Of a stretch of DNA of 64,000 nt, positions 41,390 to 50,264 are shown piece after piece. Position 1 is the stretch's first letter. Each line of letters begins with the position of its first letter. The DNA comes from Bin87 sp965261195 (GTDB lineage Bacteria > Chloroflexota > Dehalococcoidia > Lucifugimonadales > UBA3495), in contig OZ253455.1 in the NCBI GenBank assembly GCA_965261195.1, positions 992,001 to 1,056,000 on the forward strand, given 5' to 3'. The position numbers and the translations under genes were made by a program. The notes under the pieces are model-generated. The model was given only the letters and a program-made list of their open reading frames with translations. It was not told the DNA's origin and did no database searches.

Positions 41390-43666
41390 CTAGTTGCCGT
41401 TCCACTCCGCTTCCAGAATGCTGCCCGGTGTGATGGGCAGGCTGGTCATACGATGCCCAATCGCCGCCGCCACGGCATTTGCCACCGCCGGCAGCGGAGG
41501 TACGATGGGCACCTCGCCAACGCCGCGCACGCCATAAGGATGTCCAGGATTGGCCACCTCGACGATTACAGTGTCAATCATAGGCAGGTCCAGCGCCGTG
41601 GGCATACGGTAGTCCAGGAAACTGGAGTTCACCATCTGTCCGCTGTCGTTGAAGTAATACTCTTCGTTGAGCGCCCAGCCGATGCCCTGCACGGCGCCGC
41701 CCTGAATCTGGCCTTCCACGTAGCTGGGATGAACCGCCTTGCCAGCATCCTGGATTGCGGTGTAGCGCAGCACGGTGGTTTTGCCGGTTTCCGGGTCAAC
41801 CTCGACGTCAACCAGATGCACGCCGAAGGAATTGCCCTCTCCGGTCGGGTCGAGGCTGGCCGTGCCGGTAATGCCGCCGCCCGTCGTGTACAGCTGGCGC
41901 GCCAACTCCTTGAAGGTGAAACTCAGCTCCTCGGATTTGTGGCGGATCGCTCCCTTTTCGTACTCCACTGCGTCGGCGGGTACGTCCCAAATGGACGCCG
42001 CGCGCTCAACCATCTGCTGCTTAATATCCTCGGACGCCAGGATTGCCGCCCAGCCGGTGGCGAAAGTAGTGCGGCTGCCGCCGGTCACCATCGTGAACCC
42101 GATGGAGTCGGTGTCCACAACCTGCGGCTTGATGTCTTCGTAGGCGATACCCAGCGTTTCGGCGGCCTGCTGCGCAATTGACGCACGCGAGCCGCCAATG
42201 TCCACCGAGCCTTCGATGAGGTTCACCGTTCCGTCCGGGTTGACGGTCATGTTGACGCTGGAATGGAAACCCCGGTTCATCCAGAAACCGGCGGCGATGC
42301 CGCGCCCGCGGTTGGGGCCTTCCAGCGGAGTGCGGTAGTGGTCGTGGTTGCGGGCCGCTTCCAGACATTCCACCAGGCCAATCTTCTGGAAGACCGGCCC
42401 TTCGACTTTGCGCGTGCCCTCGACCGACGCGTTCCTGAGCCGGAACTCGATGGGGTCGAGACCGAGCTGATGGCTCAATTCATCCACAACCTGCTCCACG
42501 GCAAAGGCAGCCTGGGGCGAACCGGGGGCGCGGTAGGCCGACGTTTTGGGTTTGTTGACCATCACGTCGTGGCCTTCCACGGTGGCGTTTTCGAGGTTGT
42601 AGCAGGCCAGAGCACAGGTAGCGCCCTGCATCACCGGAGAACCCGGATATGCGCCGGCCTCAAAGGCCAGCTCGATTTCGGAGGCGGTAATCTTGCCGTC
42701 GCGAGTGGCGCCCATTTTGACTCGCATCCAGGTTCCCGGAGCAGGACCGCTGCCCTCGAAAACTTCGGTGCGGCTCATCAGGATTTTCACCGGAGCGCCG
42801 GTCTTGCGCGAAAGCAGCACCGCCACCGGCTCCAGGTAAAACGACACCTTGCCACCGAATCCGCCGCCAATTTCCATGGGCGTAACGCGGACTTGCGATA
42901 CATCAACCTTTAACACGTCTGCAGTGTTCGCTCTGACCACGAACGCGCCCTGGGTGCTGCACCAAATGTTGATCTGGCCGTCGGCGCGCCAGTGCGCGGT
43001 GGCGTTGTGAGGCTCGATGTAGCCCTGGTGAACCGAGGCCGTGGTGAACTCGCGCTCCACGATGGCGTCAGCTTTGGCGAACCCGTCCGCTGCGTCGCCT
43101 TTGTCAAATTTCATATACGATGCGACGTTGCTGGGTTTTTCCGACATTTCGCCCATTGCCGACGTGTGAACGAGGTCATCGTGCAGCAACGGGGCATCGG
43201 GTTGCATGGCGGCCCGCACGTCTATAACGGGCTGCAATACGTCGTAGTCCACTTCGATCAGACCCAGCGCAGCCTCCGCGGTATGAGCGTCGTCGGCGGC
43301 GACCGCGGCCACGGCGTGCCCGCGGTACAGCGTCTTGGCGCTGGCCAGGAAGTTGTCGCTGAGGAACTTGAAGCGGTTGTAGTCGTTGCCCAAATCCGCC
43401 TTGCTCATGCCGGCAAAGGGCAGGTCGGCAGCGGTAACCACCGCGCGGACGCCCGGCAACGCCGCCGCCTGGCTCGTGTCAATAGACTTGATGCGGGCGT
43501 GTCCGTGCGGGCTGCGCAGCACACGACCGTGGAGCAACCCGGCCAGGTTCAGGTCGGCGCCGTACTGGGCCCGCCCGGTAACCTTGTCCACACCGTCCGG
43601 GCGGACTGGTCGTTTGCCAACTACGTCGAACTCTACTTCAGACAGGACTTGATTTGCTGTGGTCAC
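41390..43666 (-). CDS. Molybdenum hydroxylase large subunit (xanthine dehydrogenase/aldehyde oxidase type)
   Basis: 758 residues, GTG start with GAGGTGA upstream. The N-terminal GKRPVRPDGVDKVTGRAQYG and HGRVLRSPHGHARIKSID open the Ald_Xan_dh_C domain. MEIGGGFGGKVSFYLEPV, KTSAYRAPGSPQAAFAVEQ and FTMVTGGSRTT mark the molybdopterin-binding domain. The catalytic Glu is in GVRGVGEVPIVPP. The active-site loop is AYRAPG rather than AYRCSFR, so this is not a form I CO dehydrogenase. It should hydroxylate an aldehyde or N-heterocycle. The medium and small subunit genes lie upstream, but a DUF262 gene separates them. Confidence 0.92.
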   Translation of the reverse strand: MTTANQVLSEVEFDVVGKRPVRPDGVDKVTGRAQYGADLNLAGLLHGRVLRSPHGHARIKSIDTSQAAALPGVRAVVTAADLPFAGMSKADLGNDYNRFKFLSDNFLASAKTLYRGHAVAAVAADDAHTAEAALGLIEVDYDVLQPVIDVRAAMQPDAPLLHDDLVHTSAMGEMSEKPSNVASYMKFDKGDAADGFAKADAIVEREFTTASVHQGYIEPHNATAHWRADGQINIWCSTQGAFVVRANTADVLKVDVSQVRVTPMEIGGGFGGKVSFYLEPVAVLLSRKTGAPVKILMSRTEVFEGSGPAPGTWMRVKMGATRDGKITASEIELAFEAGAYPGSPVMQGATCALACYNLENATVEGHDVMVNKPKTSAYRAPGSPQAAFAVEQVVDELSHQLGLDPIEFRLRNASVEGTRKVEGPVFQKIGLVECLEAARNHDHYRTPLEGPNRGRGIAAGFWMNRGFHSSVNMTVNPDGTVNLIEGSVDIGGSRASIAQQAAETLGIAYEDIKPQVVDTDSIGFTMVTGGSRTTFATGWAAILASEDIKQQMVERAASIWDVPADAVEYEKGAIRHKSEELSFTFKELARQLYTTGGGITGTASLDPTGEGNSFGVHLVDVEVDPETGKTTVLRYTAIQDAGKAVHPSYVEGQIQGGAVQGIGWALNEEYYFNDSGQMVNSSFLDYRMPTALDLPMIDTVIVEVANPGHPYGVRGVGEVPIVPPLPAVANAVAAAIGHRMTSLPITPGSILEAEWNGN

Positions 43667-43761
43667 TTGGGTTCACCTCGTGTTAATCGTCTTTGGGATT
43701 GTCCTAGTTGGTACCTGGATGCACCTGCTGGACAGATGGGTTTGGTAGTGAGTAGTCCCAA

Positions 43762-45522
43762 CTAATCAGTAGAGTAGGGCCATGTCCGCAGTGCCAGTTG
43801 AGCCATCCAGACAGTCCTATCCTCAATGTCCTGCTCCGTCCACTTCTCGCAATCCTGCTCAAATACTGCTTTGGTGATCTCGATCCCCTGGTAATTGCGC
43901 AGAATCTCCAGCTTGTCGTGCCAGGGAGCTTCCACATGAGGGCGACTCATCCGTCCTTTAGTCAATGTCAGATTGCCCAGATATTCGATCCGCTCTTTTC
44001 TGCGCTCCAACCTGGCCTGTGTACGATTGCCCTCTAGAGGGTAGTTCGTCATACCAGCTTCTCCAGATGGCATCAGTAACGCGGCATATGCTTTATAGTC
44101 CAGCTGATCCTGCCCGTTCTCGCGCCTCAATCGAGACTCCAGAGCGTTTAGTACTACACCCCGTCGGGCTGCGCTCATTTCATGTGGACTCGTTGTCAAC
44201 CTCCGCATGATTTCTGCATCGTCGGGCCAGCGGGATGCGTCGATTGTGATGTTCTTCAGCGTACTAACTACCGCTTGCGAGCGACTAGCACCCTCATCCG
44301 ACGCCCTGCGCAACTGTGGCAGTAAGCTTGCCATCGTGTCCCTCAACGAAGCGCCTACGTTTAAGTTTGCTAGGATTCGCCTTACTATGTAGCTCTCGAC
44401 CGTACGCAGACAGGCTCGACGTTCTCTGGGGTCAACAGCGTTATCGGCGTCCCACAACCAGAGGATGACCGGTAAAATAGCCCGCAAGCCCATGATTAGG
44501 AGCCGTTCCGACGATGGTTGGGTTTCATTGAAATTGTGCTCATCAATGTCCCGGTATATTTTTGCAGCCCTGTTCATGAGGTCCGTCACGTATTGCACAT
44601 TCCGTCCCGGCGACTTTATGTTTTGAAGGTAACTACGAAACTCTGTGGCTACCCGGCTTGGGGCAATGCGCCGGCACAGCCGTGACGTAAGCCAATCGCT
44701 GAGAAACAAGTCCAGCTTGCTGTCTTGCCCGGTGGTTTCCTGCCACCAGTGGTCCTCGAACTGTCTGTTCCATAAGGCGTTAGCTCGCTCTTCGTCCTCG
44801 GTAACCCTGCCCTCGTACATGATGGTGTTCTTTACCAACTCCGAGGGGTTCAGCGGCTCCGCCCGAGCGTTGAGCGTCTCAAAGACCACGTTAGGTTGCT
44901 CGGATGGGTCCAATGTAAGTAGTGCTGTCTCGAGTTTAAACTCCAATGCATCCAACAGGTTCTGACATTGCTCCTCGCGGCTATCAGCAGACCGTAGATA
45001 GTCCAGTGCTGACTTGTTGAAGAATGCGTGGCAATCGGCCATCCTGCTTACGGCGTCCGTGTTTAGTTGTTCATCTAGGACCTCTCTGAGTGCCAAGCTG
45101 TCCTGACGGTTCGTATGCCTGACTTTGGGTGTTCTTTGTCCCAACCCCACATCATTCCAGATACGATTCAGGAATCGTATGCTCAAGCTATGCAAGTCAC
45201 ACTCCACGGCCGCTTCGCCGATTGCTTTGAACGCAATAAGCAAAGTGGTCATGCGTTGCTGGCCATCAACGATGATGAACCCCGGTGGGCGTCCATCTGA
45301 GTGTGCGCTGCGTTCCTGAATTACCAACGGCCCCATGAAATGAGGTGCTACTTCGTCAATGTTGTCGCTTTTGGCGATGGCATTCGCCACGTTCACGATG
45401 TCATCCCACAAGGGAGACCACTGCTTTTCTTCCGTCCACGCATAGGCGCGCTGGAAGTACGGAATCACGTATTCCTCGTTGCTTTCTAGCATCTTGGCTA
45501 GTGTCGTTACTTCGGCTTTCAT
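43762..45522 (-). CDS. DUF262 (GmrSD/ParB-like) protein inserted in the Mo-hydroxylase operon
   Basis: 586 residues from the ATG at 45522 (AGGAG ten bases upstream). DUF262 domain: EEYVIPYFQRAYAWTEEKQW, GFIIVDGQQRMTTLL (the DGQQR nucleotidase-like motif, ~residue 95) and VVFETLNARAEPLNPSELVK. The C-terminal DUF1524-like region ends with IEYLGNLTLTKGRMSRPH and WHDKLEIL. The usual HIxP histidine before it seems replaced (YAALLMPSGE), so the HNH nuclease may be dead. Relatives include type IV restriction (GmrSD) and phosphorothioation-linked defence proteins. Base composition is visibly more A+T-rich than its neighbours, suggesting transfer. Confidence 0.85.
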   Translation of the reverse strand: MKAEVTTLAKMLESNEEYVIPYFQRAYAWTEEKQWSPLWDDIVNVANAIAKSDNIDEVAPHFMGPLVIQERSAHSDGRPPGFIIVDGQQRMTTLLIAFKAIGEAAVECDLHSLSIRFLNRIWNDVGLGQRTPKVRHTNRQDSLALREVLDEQLNTDAVSRMADCHAFFNKSALDYLRSADSREEQCQNLLDALEFKLETALLTLDPSEQPNVVFETLNARAEPLNPSELVKNTIMYEGRVTEDEERANALWNRQFEDHWWQETTGQDSKLDLFLSDWLTSRLCRRIAPSRVATEFRSYLQNIKSPGRNVQYVTDLMNRAAKIYRDIDEHNFNETQPSSERLLIMGLRAILPVILWLWDADNAVDPRERRACLRTVESYIVRRILANLNVGASLRDTMASLLPQLRRASDEGASRSQAVVSTLKNITIDASRWPDDAEIMRRLTTSPHEMSAARRGVVLNALESRLRRENGQDQLDYKAYAALLMPSGEAGMTNYPLEGNRTQARLERRKERIEYLGNLTLTKGRMSRPHVEAPWHDKLEILRNYQGIEITKAVFEQDCEKWTEQDIEDRTVWMAQLALRTWPYSTD

Positions 45523-45751
45523 CTGCGTGAATCTCCTGTTCGCCCATTTCGCTATGTTTCTCAAAGCACAACGGTTCGAGCACCTCGCATAGTCGTGCTG
45601 TACACCGTTCTACAGTGGTTTTACAACTTTCAGGGGAAGGGCTAAACCTAGCGACCTATGCGTAAGGGCAACCACAAGGGCTGCCCCTACCGCACCGGCG
45701 GTTGCCGTTTGTTCCGCCTCCCTCCGGCGGGCTGGCGACGGTATAGAGCAG
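45523..45751. other. Spacer between 2Fe-2S subunit and DUF262 gene
   Basis: No gene. Contains GTAAGGGCAACCACAAGGGC-type sequence (a short dispersed motif) near 45663. A break point of the DUF262 insertion may lie here, but I cannot see flanking direct repeats. Confidence 0.35.
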
Positions 45752-46228
45752 TTACGCCTTCATCCGCTCTTCGGCATCCATCACCGCACGGATAATCTTG
45801 TCGTATCCGGTGCAGCGGCAGAGGTTGCCGGCCAGCCAATGGCGAATGCGGCCTTCGTCAGCGTCGGGCTCGGCTTCCAGCAGGGCCTTGGCGGCCACGA
45901 TGAAGCCCGGTGTGCAGATACCGCATTGCAACGCAGCGTTTTCCAGGAACGCCTGTTGCACCGGATGCAGGCCATCAGCGGAAGCAACACCTTCGATGGT
46001 GCTGATTTCTTCGCCCTGGGCTTCAACGCCGAGGACGAGGCAGGACGTTACAATGCGTTCACCCAACCTGACGGTACAGGCGCCGCAGTTGCCGTCGTTG
46101 CAACCCTCTTTGGTGCCCGTCATTCCTACGATGTCGCGCAGGCATTCCAGCAGGCTTTGGCGCGGCTCGCAGAGAAAATCGCTCTGGTTGCCGTTGATGG
46201 TGGTACTAACGTGGACAAGTCCAGGCAT
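45752..46228 (-). CDS. Molybdenum hydroxylase 2Fe-2S small subunit
   Basis: 158 residues from the ATG at 46228, one base after the stop of the FAD subunit and with GAGGAG upstream. The plant-type ferredoxin site is KEGCNDGNCGACTVRLGERI plus VTSC. The second, C-terminal [2Fe-2S] domain is LQCGICTPGFIVAAKALL and LAGNLCRCTGYDKI. Both clusters are complete. It passes electrons from the Mo centre to FAD. The normal next gene is the large subunit, here displaced by DUF262. Confidence 0.95.
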   Translation of the reverse strand: MPGLVHVSTTINGNQSDFLCEPRQSLLECLRDIVGMTGTKEGCNDGNCGACTVRLGERIVTSCLVLGVEAQGEEISTIEGVASADGLHPVQQAFLENAALQCGICTPGFIVAAKALLEAEPDADEGRIRHWLAGNLCRCTGYDKIIRAVMDAEERMKA

Positions 46229-46229
46229 A

Positions 46230-47105
46230 TTATTCTTCTCCTCGGGCGCGCCGGATGGCAATATTCAGTGTGCGGCGCGTCAGCACGTCGACCAGGTGAT
46301 GGCGCTGGCGAATCGTGCCTCTCATATCGGTAATGGGTGAAGCGGCTTCGCTGGCCAACCGTCCTGCTTCGGCAATGGCGTCGTCGGAGACGGCTTTGCC
46401 GGCCAAACTATCTCCGGCTGCGGAGGCCAATATAGGCGTGGGGCCAACGGATGCCAGCGCGATGCGTGCCGACACGATGTTCTGTCCGGACGCATCCAGC
46501 GTTACCGTGGAGGAGACACCGGCTACGGCGATGTCCATCTCGTTGCGAGGGATGAACCGCAGATATGCGGTGCCTGAGTGGGCGGCCGGAGTGGGGATCT
46601 GGATGGCGACCAGCAGTTCGTCGGGTTCCAGTACGTTACGGCCGGGCCCGGTGCAGAAACTGTCGGTCGGGACCGTGCGCCAACCGTTGGGGCCGTTGAT
46701 GTGGGCCTCGGCGTCCATCGTCATAATTGGGGGAATGGCGTCGCCGGACGGAGCGGCATTACACAGGTTGCCGCCGATGGATGCCCGTCCCTGAATTTGT
46801 ATGCTGCCGATGAGACTGGCAGCGTCGACCAAGCCCGGGTAGGCGGCGGCTACCGCCTGATTCTGGTATATCTGGTAGCAGGGGACGGCCGCGCCAAGTT
46901 GGAGGCCGCTATCGTCCAGTTTGATTCCGTTCAGTTCCGTAATCTTCTTGGTGTCGACCACTACGTCGGCCTCTCGGCGGCCTCCGCGCAGTTGCACCAG
47001 AACGTCGGTACCACCGGCCAATGGCCGAGCGCGGTCGCCGTGGGCCGCCATAATGGCAACGGCCTCGCTTAGTGATGTTGGGGCAGCGTAATCAATAGCT
47101 CTCAT
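46230..47105 (-). CDS. Molybdenum hydroxylase FAD-binding medium subunit
   Basis: 291 residues from the ATG at 47105 (GGAGGAGG upstream; a GTG at 47111 is also in frame). FAD motifs: RARPLAGGTDVLVQLRGG (~30-47) and ASIGGNLCNAAPSGDAIPP (~110-128). The C-terminal CO-dehydrogenase flavoprotein domain (YLRFIPRNEMDIAVAGVSS; RGTIRQRHHLVDVLTRRTL) is full length. First gene of the operon. The 242-base gap upstream shows no gene. Confidence 0.94.
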   Translation of the reverse strand: MRAIDYAAPTSLSEAVAIMAAHGDRARPLAGGTDVLVQLRGGRREADVVVDTKKITELNGIKLDDSGLQLGAAVPCYQIYQNQAVAAAYPGLVDAASLIGSIQIQGRASIGGNLCNAAPSGDAIPPIMTMDAEAHINGPNGWRTVPTDSFCTGPGRNVLEPDELLVAIQIPTPAAHSGTAYLRFIPRNEMDIAVAGVSSTVTLDASGQNIVSARIALASVGPTPILASAAGDSLAGKAVSDDAIAEAGRLASEAASPITDMRGTIRQRHHLVDVLTRRTLNIAIRRARGEE

Positions 47106-47347
47106 AGGCACCTCCTCCGCGGGTGATTATAACAACGATTAGCGGACCTGTCAGTACGGGTCGCGCCACCGGCGGGTCCTTGAGACTGTACCCCCGAACT
47201 GCCGCCGCTGATGTTAACAACGCCGGTAATCATACTCCACCGGGCATCGATGCGCCAGTGTCGTATCCCTGGTCGTGACCGGCGGCGCGCAACAATGAAT
47301 TGCCTGAACCACCGCTAATCGCCCGAACCACCGGGCTGCGCCGGCCA

Positions 47348-47953
47348 CTATCTGCCCAGCTTTACTTCCAACGCGCTACGCACCGCCGGCCATTCTGAGT
47401 CGATGATGCTGTAATAAACCGAATGGCGGTTCACACCGTCCCAGGTGATGCGGTGGTTGCGCAGCGTACCTTCCCGCATCGCCCCAATCCGCGCAATGGC
47501 CTGCTGGGAACGGACATTGCGGCTGTCGGTTTTGAGGCACACGCGCAGCGCTCCCAACTCAGCAAAGGCATGGCGCAGCAGCAGGTACTTGCACTCCGTG
47601 TTGACCGCCGTGCGCTGATAGGCCAACCCGTACCAGGTCATACCGATTTCCAGCGCCCGGTTGGGTCGGTCGATATCCAGATAGCCGGTTGATCCGATGG
47701 CCCGCCCCTCTCCCAGGTGAACCACGGCAAATTGCACCCGTTCACCGGCCCGGTTGCGTTGGACGCACATTTCAATCCAACCGCTGGCATCGTCCAGGCT
47801 CGCAAACGCGGGACGCGGCAGGTAGCTCCAGATGGCGTCGTCAGTGCCGACGGCGTACAGGTCGGCGGCGTGCTGCGGGCCAACGGGCTCCAGACGCACG
47901 TGGTTCCCGGCCAGGGTGATGGGTCGTGGGTCGAAGGTTTGAGCAGTAGGCAT
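47348..47953 (-). CDS. GNAT acetyltransferase, RimJ/RimL-like
   Basis: 201 residues from the ATG at 47953. A longer open frame upstream overlaps the MFS gene in another frame and is not coding. TLAGNHVRLEPVGPQHAADL opens the GNAT fold. QFAVVHLGEGRAIGSTGYLD and LEIGMTWYGLAYQRTAVNTE are central strands, and SQQAIARIGAMREGTLRNHR is the acetyl-CoA-side end. The family is often labelled as acetylating small molecules or the N-termini of ribosomal proteins; no specific target. It follows the MFS gene by about 35 bases. Confidence 0.85.
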   Translation of the reverse strand: MPTAQTFDPRPITLAGNHVRLEPVGPQHAADLYAVGTDDAIWSYLPRPAFASLDDASGWIEMCVQRNRAGERVQFAVVHLGEGRAIGSTGYLDIDRPNRALEIGMTWYGLAYQRTAVNTECKYLLLRHAFAELGALRVCLKTDSRNVRSQQAIARIGAMREGTLRNHRITWDGVNRHSVYYSIIDSEWPAVRSALEVKLGR

Positions 47954-47988
47954 CTCAATTATTCCTATTTCGTTTCCGAAAGTCGGTA

Positions 47989-49359
47989 TTAGTTTCCCGA
48001 TCCGTCGGCGGCGACCCTGGCGCCCGTGGTTTCCGTACCAATCCAACGCCGCCGGCCAGTGTCCGGAGGCGGCGGGCGAGTGCAGAACAGGAAGGCCAGG
48101 GAGCTGATCAGATACATGGGAGTAAACGCGGCAAGCACGAGGTCGTAGTTGCCGGTGGCGACTTTCACCCAGCCGGCAATCAAGGGGGTAGCGAACATCC
48201 CAACATTCATAAACAGGCTCATGAACCCCATCAGAGTGGCAAATCGCCCGCGACCGTAGTAGTCGCTGAGCATCAACCAGTTGACCGATGTTACACCTTC
48301 CACGATAGCGATGCCCACCACGAAGCAAAGCAGCCCCAATACGCCCGGCCCGAGCCAAAGCCCCCACATACCCACGGCGCCGCACGCCATCCCAACGGCC
48401 AGAATGATATTTGAGCGGAACTTGCCGGCGGTTACACCCAGGACAAACCGCAACGGTATGCCCAGGAAGAACATGGCGCTAACCCAGGCGGACGCCTGGT
48501 CTTCCGACAACCCCCTGAGCCCCATAATCGGAAATATGAAAACCAGCATTCCGTTGGTAACGGACACTCGGAGGATGGCGCCGATCATAAATACCCAGTA
48601 AGTGCGGGTGCGAATCGCCTGCCGGAACGTAAAGTTCACTTCCCGGTTGGCAGATGAACTCCGCCGCCGTTCTTCCCGATTGGGATTCTCGGCCAGCGGC
48701 GGGTCGCCGTCCGGGCGCAGACCCATGTCCTCCGGGCGACTGCGGATTATGAATGAAATCGGCAGCGTAAGCGCCAGAATTATGATGCCGGTCCACACCA
48801 GAGTATCGCGCCAGCCAATCCACTGAATCGACTCGTTCAGCAGTGGCACCACGATGGCGCCGCCACCGGCAAATGCCGTCATCAACGTAGACAGGGCAAT
48901 GTGCCGTCGACGAATGAACCATTGGTTTACCGCCGCCATCAGCGTCTGCCCGAATCCGGCGGACTTGCCTATCGATACGAACCCGGAGAACAGCACCAGC
49001 AGCATCCAGTAGGAATTGGCCCGCGACATCAGTATCACGCTGACACCCACGACGATGCAGCCCACAAATATCATCGGTCGCGCGCCGACACGGTCCACCA
49101 GCCAACCGATGGCCGGGCCGGCGATGCTGCCCTCTGCCCTGGCCAGGCTGAACACCAGCCCCATCTGCGCCTCGTTCAGCCCGATGGACTGTTGAATCGG
49201 CGTGAAAAAGCGTGGAAATCCCTGGGAAATTGAACCGTTGCCGAACATCCCCAGGATGCAGGCGGCGGCGACAACCCACCACCCATAAAAAATGCGGGGC
49301 TGCCGCCGCCCGTCGTTATTCGTACCGTCGTTAGCGGCGTCATCATTGATGTTTTGCAC
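47989..49359 (-). CDS. MFS transporter, OFA/monocarboxylate-like
   Basis: 456 residues with ~12 membrane segments. The N-terminal RIFYGWWVVAAACILGMFGN with GFPRFFTPIQQSIGLNEAQ is the signature of the oxalate/formate antiporter and monocarboxylate transporter branch. Motif A region: GWLVDRVGARPMIFVGCIV. A central basic loop (PNREERRRSSS) joins the halves. The C-terminus is cytoplasmic. Imports or exchanges small organic acids in known relatives; the substrate here is unknown. Confidence 0.85.
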   Translation of the reverse strand: MQNINDDAANDGTNNDGRRQPRIFYGWWVVAAACILGMFGNGSISQGFPRFFTPIQQSIGLNEAQMGLVFSLARAEGSIAGPAIGWLVDRVGARPMIFVGCIVVGVSVILMSRANSYWMLLVLFSGFVSIGKSAGFGQTLMAAVNQWFIRRRHIALSTLMTAFAGGGAIVVPLLNESIQWIGWRDTLVWTGIIILALTLPISFIIRSRPEDMGLRPDGDPPLAENPNREERRRSSSANREVNFTFRQAIRTRTYWVFMIGAILRVSVTNGMLVFIFPIMGLRGLSEDQASAWVSAMFFLGIPLRFVLGVTAGKFRSNIILAVGMACGAVGMWGLWLGPGVLGLLCFVVGIAIVEGVTSVNWLMLSDYYGRGRFATLMGFMSLFMNVGMFATPLIAGWVKVATGNYDLVLAAFTPMYLISSLAFLFCTRPPPPDTGRRRWIGTETTGARVAADGSGN

Positions 49360-49479
49360 GGGCTACTATTCTAGTCCAGCGCCGAACCGATGGTCAAACC
49401 TGGGTTGCCTTTGTAACTGTTCAGATGTAACTGTTCACAGTCGAAGGTAGCATCCAACCCCAGCCCGCCCCCCGTAATG

Positions 49480-49668
49480 TCCCCTCTCCCTCGACGGGAG
49501 AGGGCCAGGGTGAGGGTGAACCCCCCTCTCCCTAGATGGCAGAGGGTCAGGGTCAGGGTCAGGGTCAGGGTCAGGGTAAAAATCCTATCCGCATCCTGTC
49601 CATCCTGTCCATCCATGCCAATTACTCCGCATAGCATTGAGACATAACACAAATTGGGTACGCCTGAC
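49480..49668. repeat. Type-2 dispersed repeat with a GGTCAG microsatellite
   Basis: CCCTCTCCCTCGACGGGAGAGGG, then a second half hairpin, then about five tandem GGTCAG units (49543-49578), then CCTGTCCATCCTGTCCATCC and the family end ACACAAATTGGGTACGCCTGA. Same order as 35.2 kb. The hexamer expansion is seen only here. Confidence 0.75.
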
Positions 49669-49694
49669 TGACATCCACCCCTTGACCCCTCCGA

Positions 49695-49904
49695 CTACAC
49701 CCCTCTAACATCAATCGTGTCAGGCAAATCTACCAGTTCGACCATCCCAATCGGAGCAGGGGCCGAGTTCTCACGGCCAACCCCGTCAGCAAAAATCACA
49801 ACACGTCGGGTCTCGGGTGTAGCAGATTCATTCCACTGCGCTGCCGAGCCTGTACAGCGGCGACAGCCCAGCGCCTCGTCTCGCGCAGTCCTCGTGGCTG
49901 CCCA
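49695..49904 (-). other. Open, protein-like frame without start codon (possible gene remnant)
   Basis: Between a TAG at 49905-49907 and a TAG at 49695-49697 the minus strand is open for 69 codons. It reads RRVVIFADGVGRENSAPAPI and GMVELVDLPDTIDVRGV, a plausible protein end. No good start exists, so it could be a decayed gene tail. The rest of the 49360-50181 gap holds only repeats and low-complexity CCACC-rich sequence. Confidence 0.2.
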
Positions 49905-50181
49905 CTAACGGCGGAAAAGTAAGCCTAAATACGTTGTGTACCCCGGCCGTACGCTGACCCGGAACTCGCGCCCCTGCTCCGCACCCACCAACCCACCGCC
50001 TGACCACCACCAACCCACCATCACCACCGCCTGACCCAAAGGAACCGCCATCCCACCATCCCCCAACCCACTCTCCCGCTCATCCTGAGCCCGTCGCAGG
50101 ATCATCCTGAGCGCAACTGCTCAAAATCGTAGAGGCGAATAATTATTCGCCCCCACTTCAACTCTGCGCGGTTACTTGCTC

Positions 50182-50210
50182 TTGACATCCCAATCGGGGT
50201 GAAATACCTT
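50182..50210 (+). promoter_or_regulatory. Promoter of the VOC gene
   Basis: TTGACA (50182-50187), 17 bases, TACCTT (50205-50210), about 55 bases ahead of the ATG at 50265. Confidence 0.55.
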
Positions 50211-50264
50211 TGGCGCAATTCAAAGCCAAATTCGAGTTAATGCTGTATCTGAGGAGGTATCCGT

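Noticed and set aside
41390..43666. Form I CO dehydrogenase large subunit
   Set aside because: The active-site loop reads AYRAPG, not AYRCSFR, so CO oxidation should not be claimed; xanthine dehydrogenase/aldehyde oxidase type is safer.
49543..49578. CRISPR array from the repeated GGTCAG
   Set aside because: A simple hexamer microsatellite without spacers inside a dispersed repeat. No CRISPR array or cas gene in the window.
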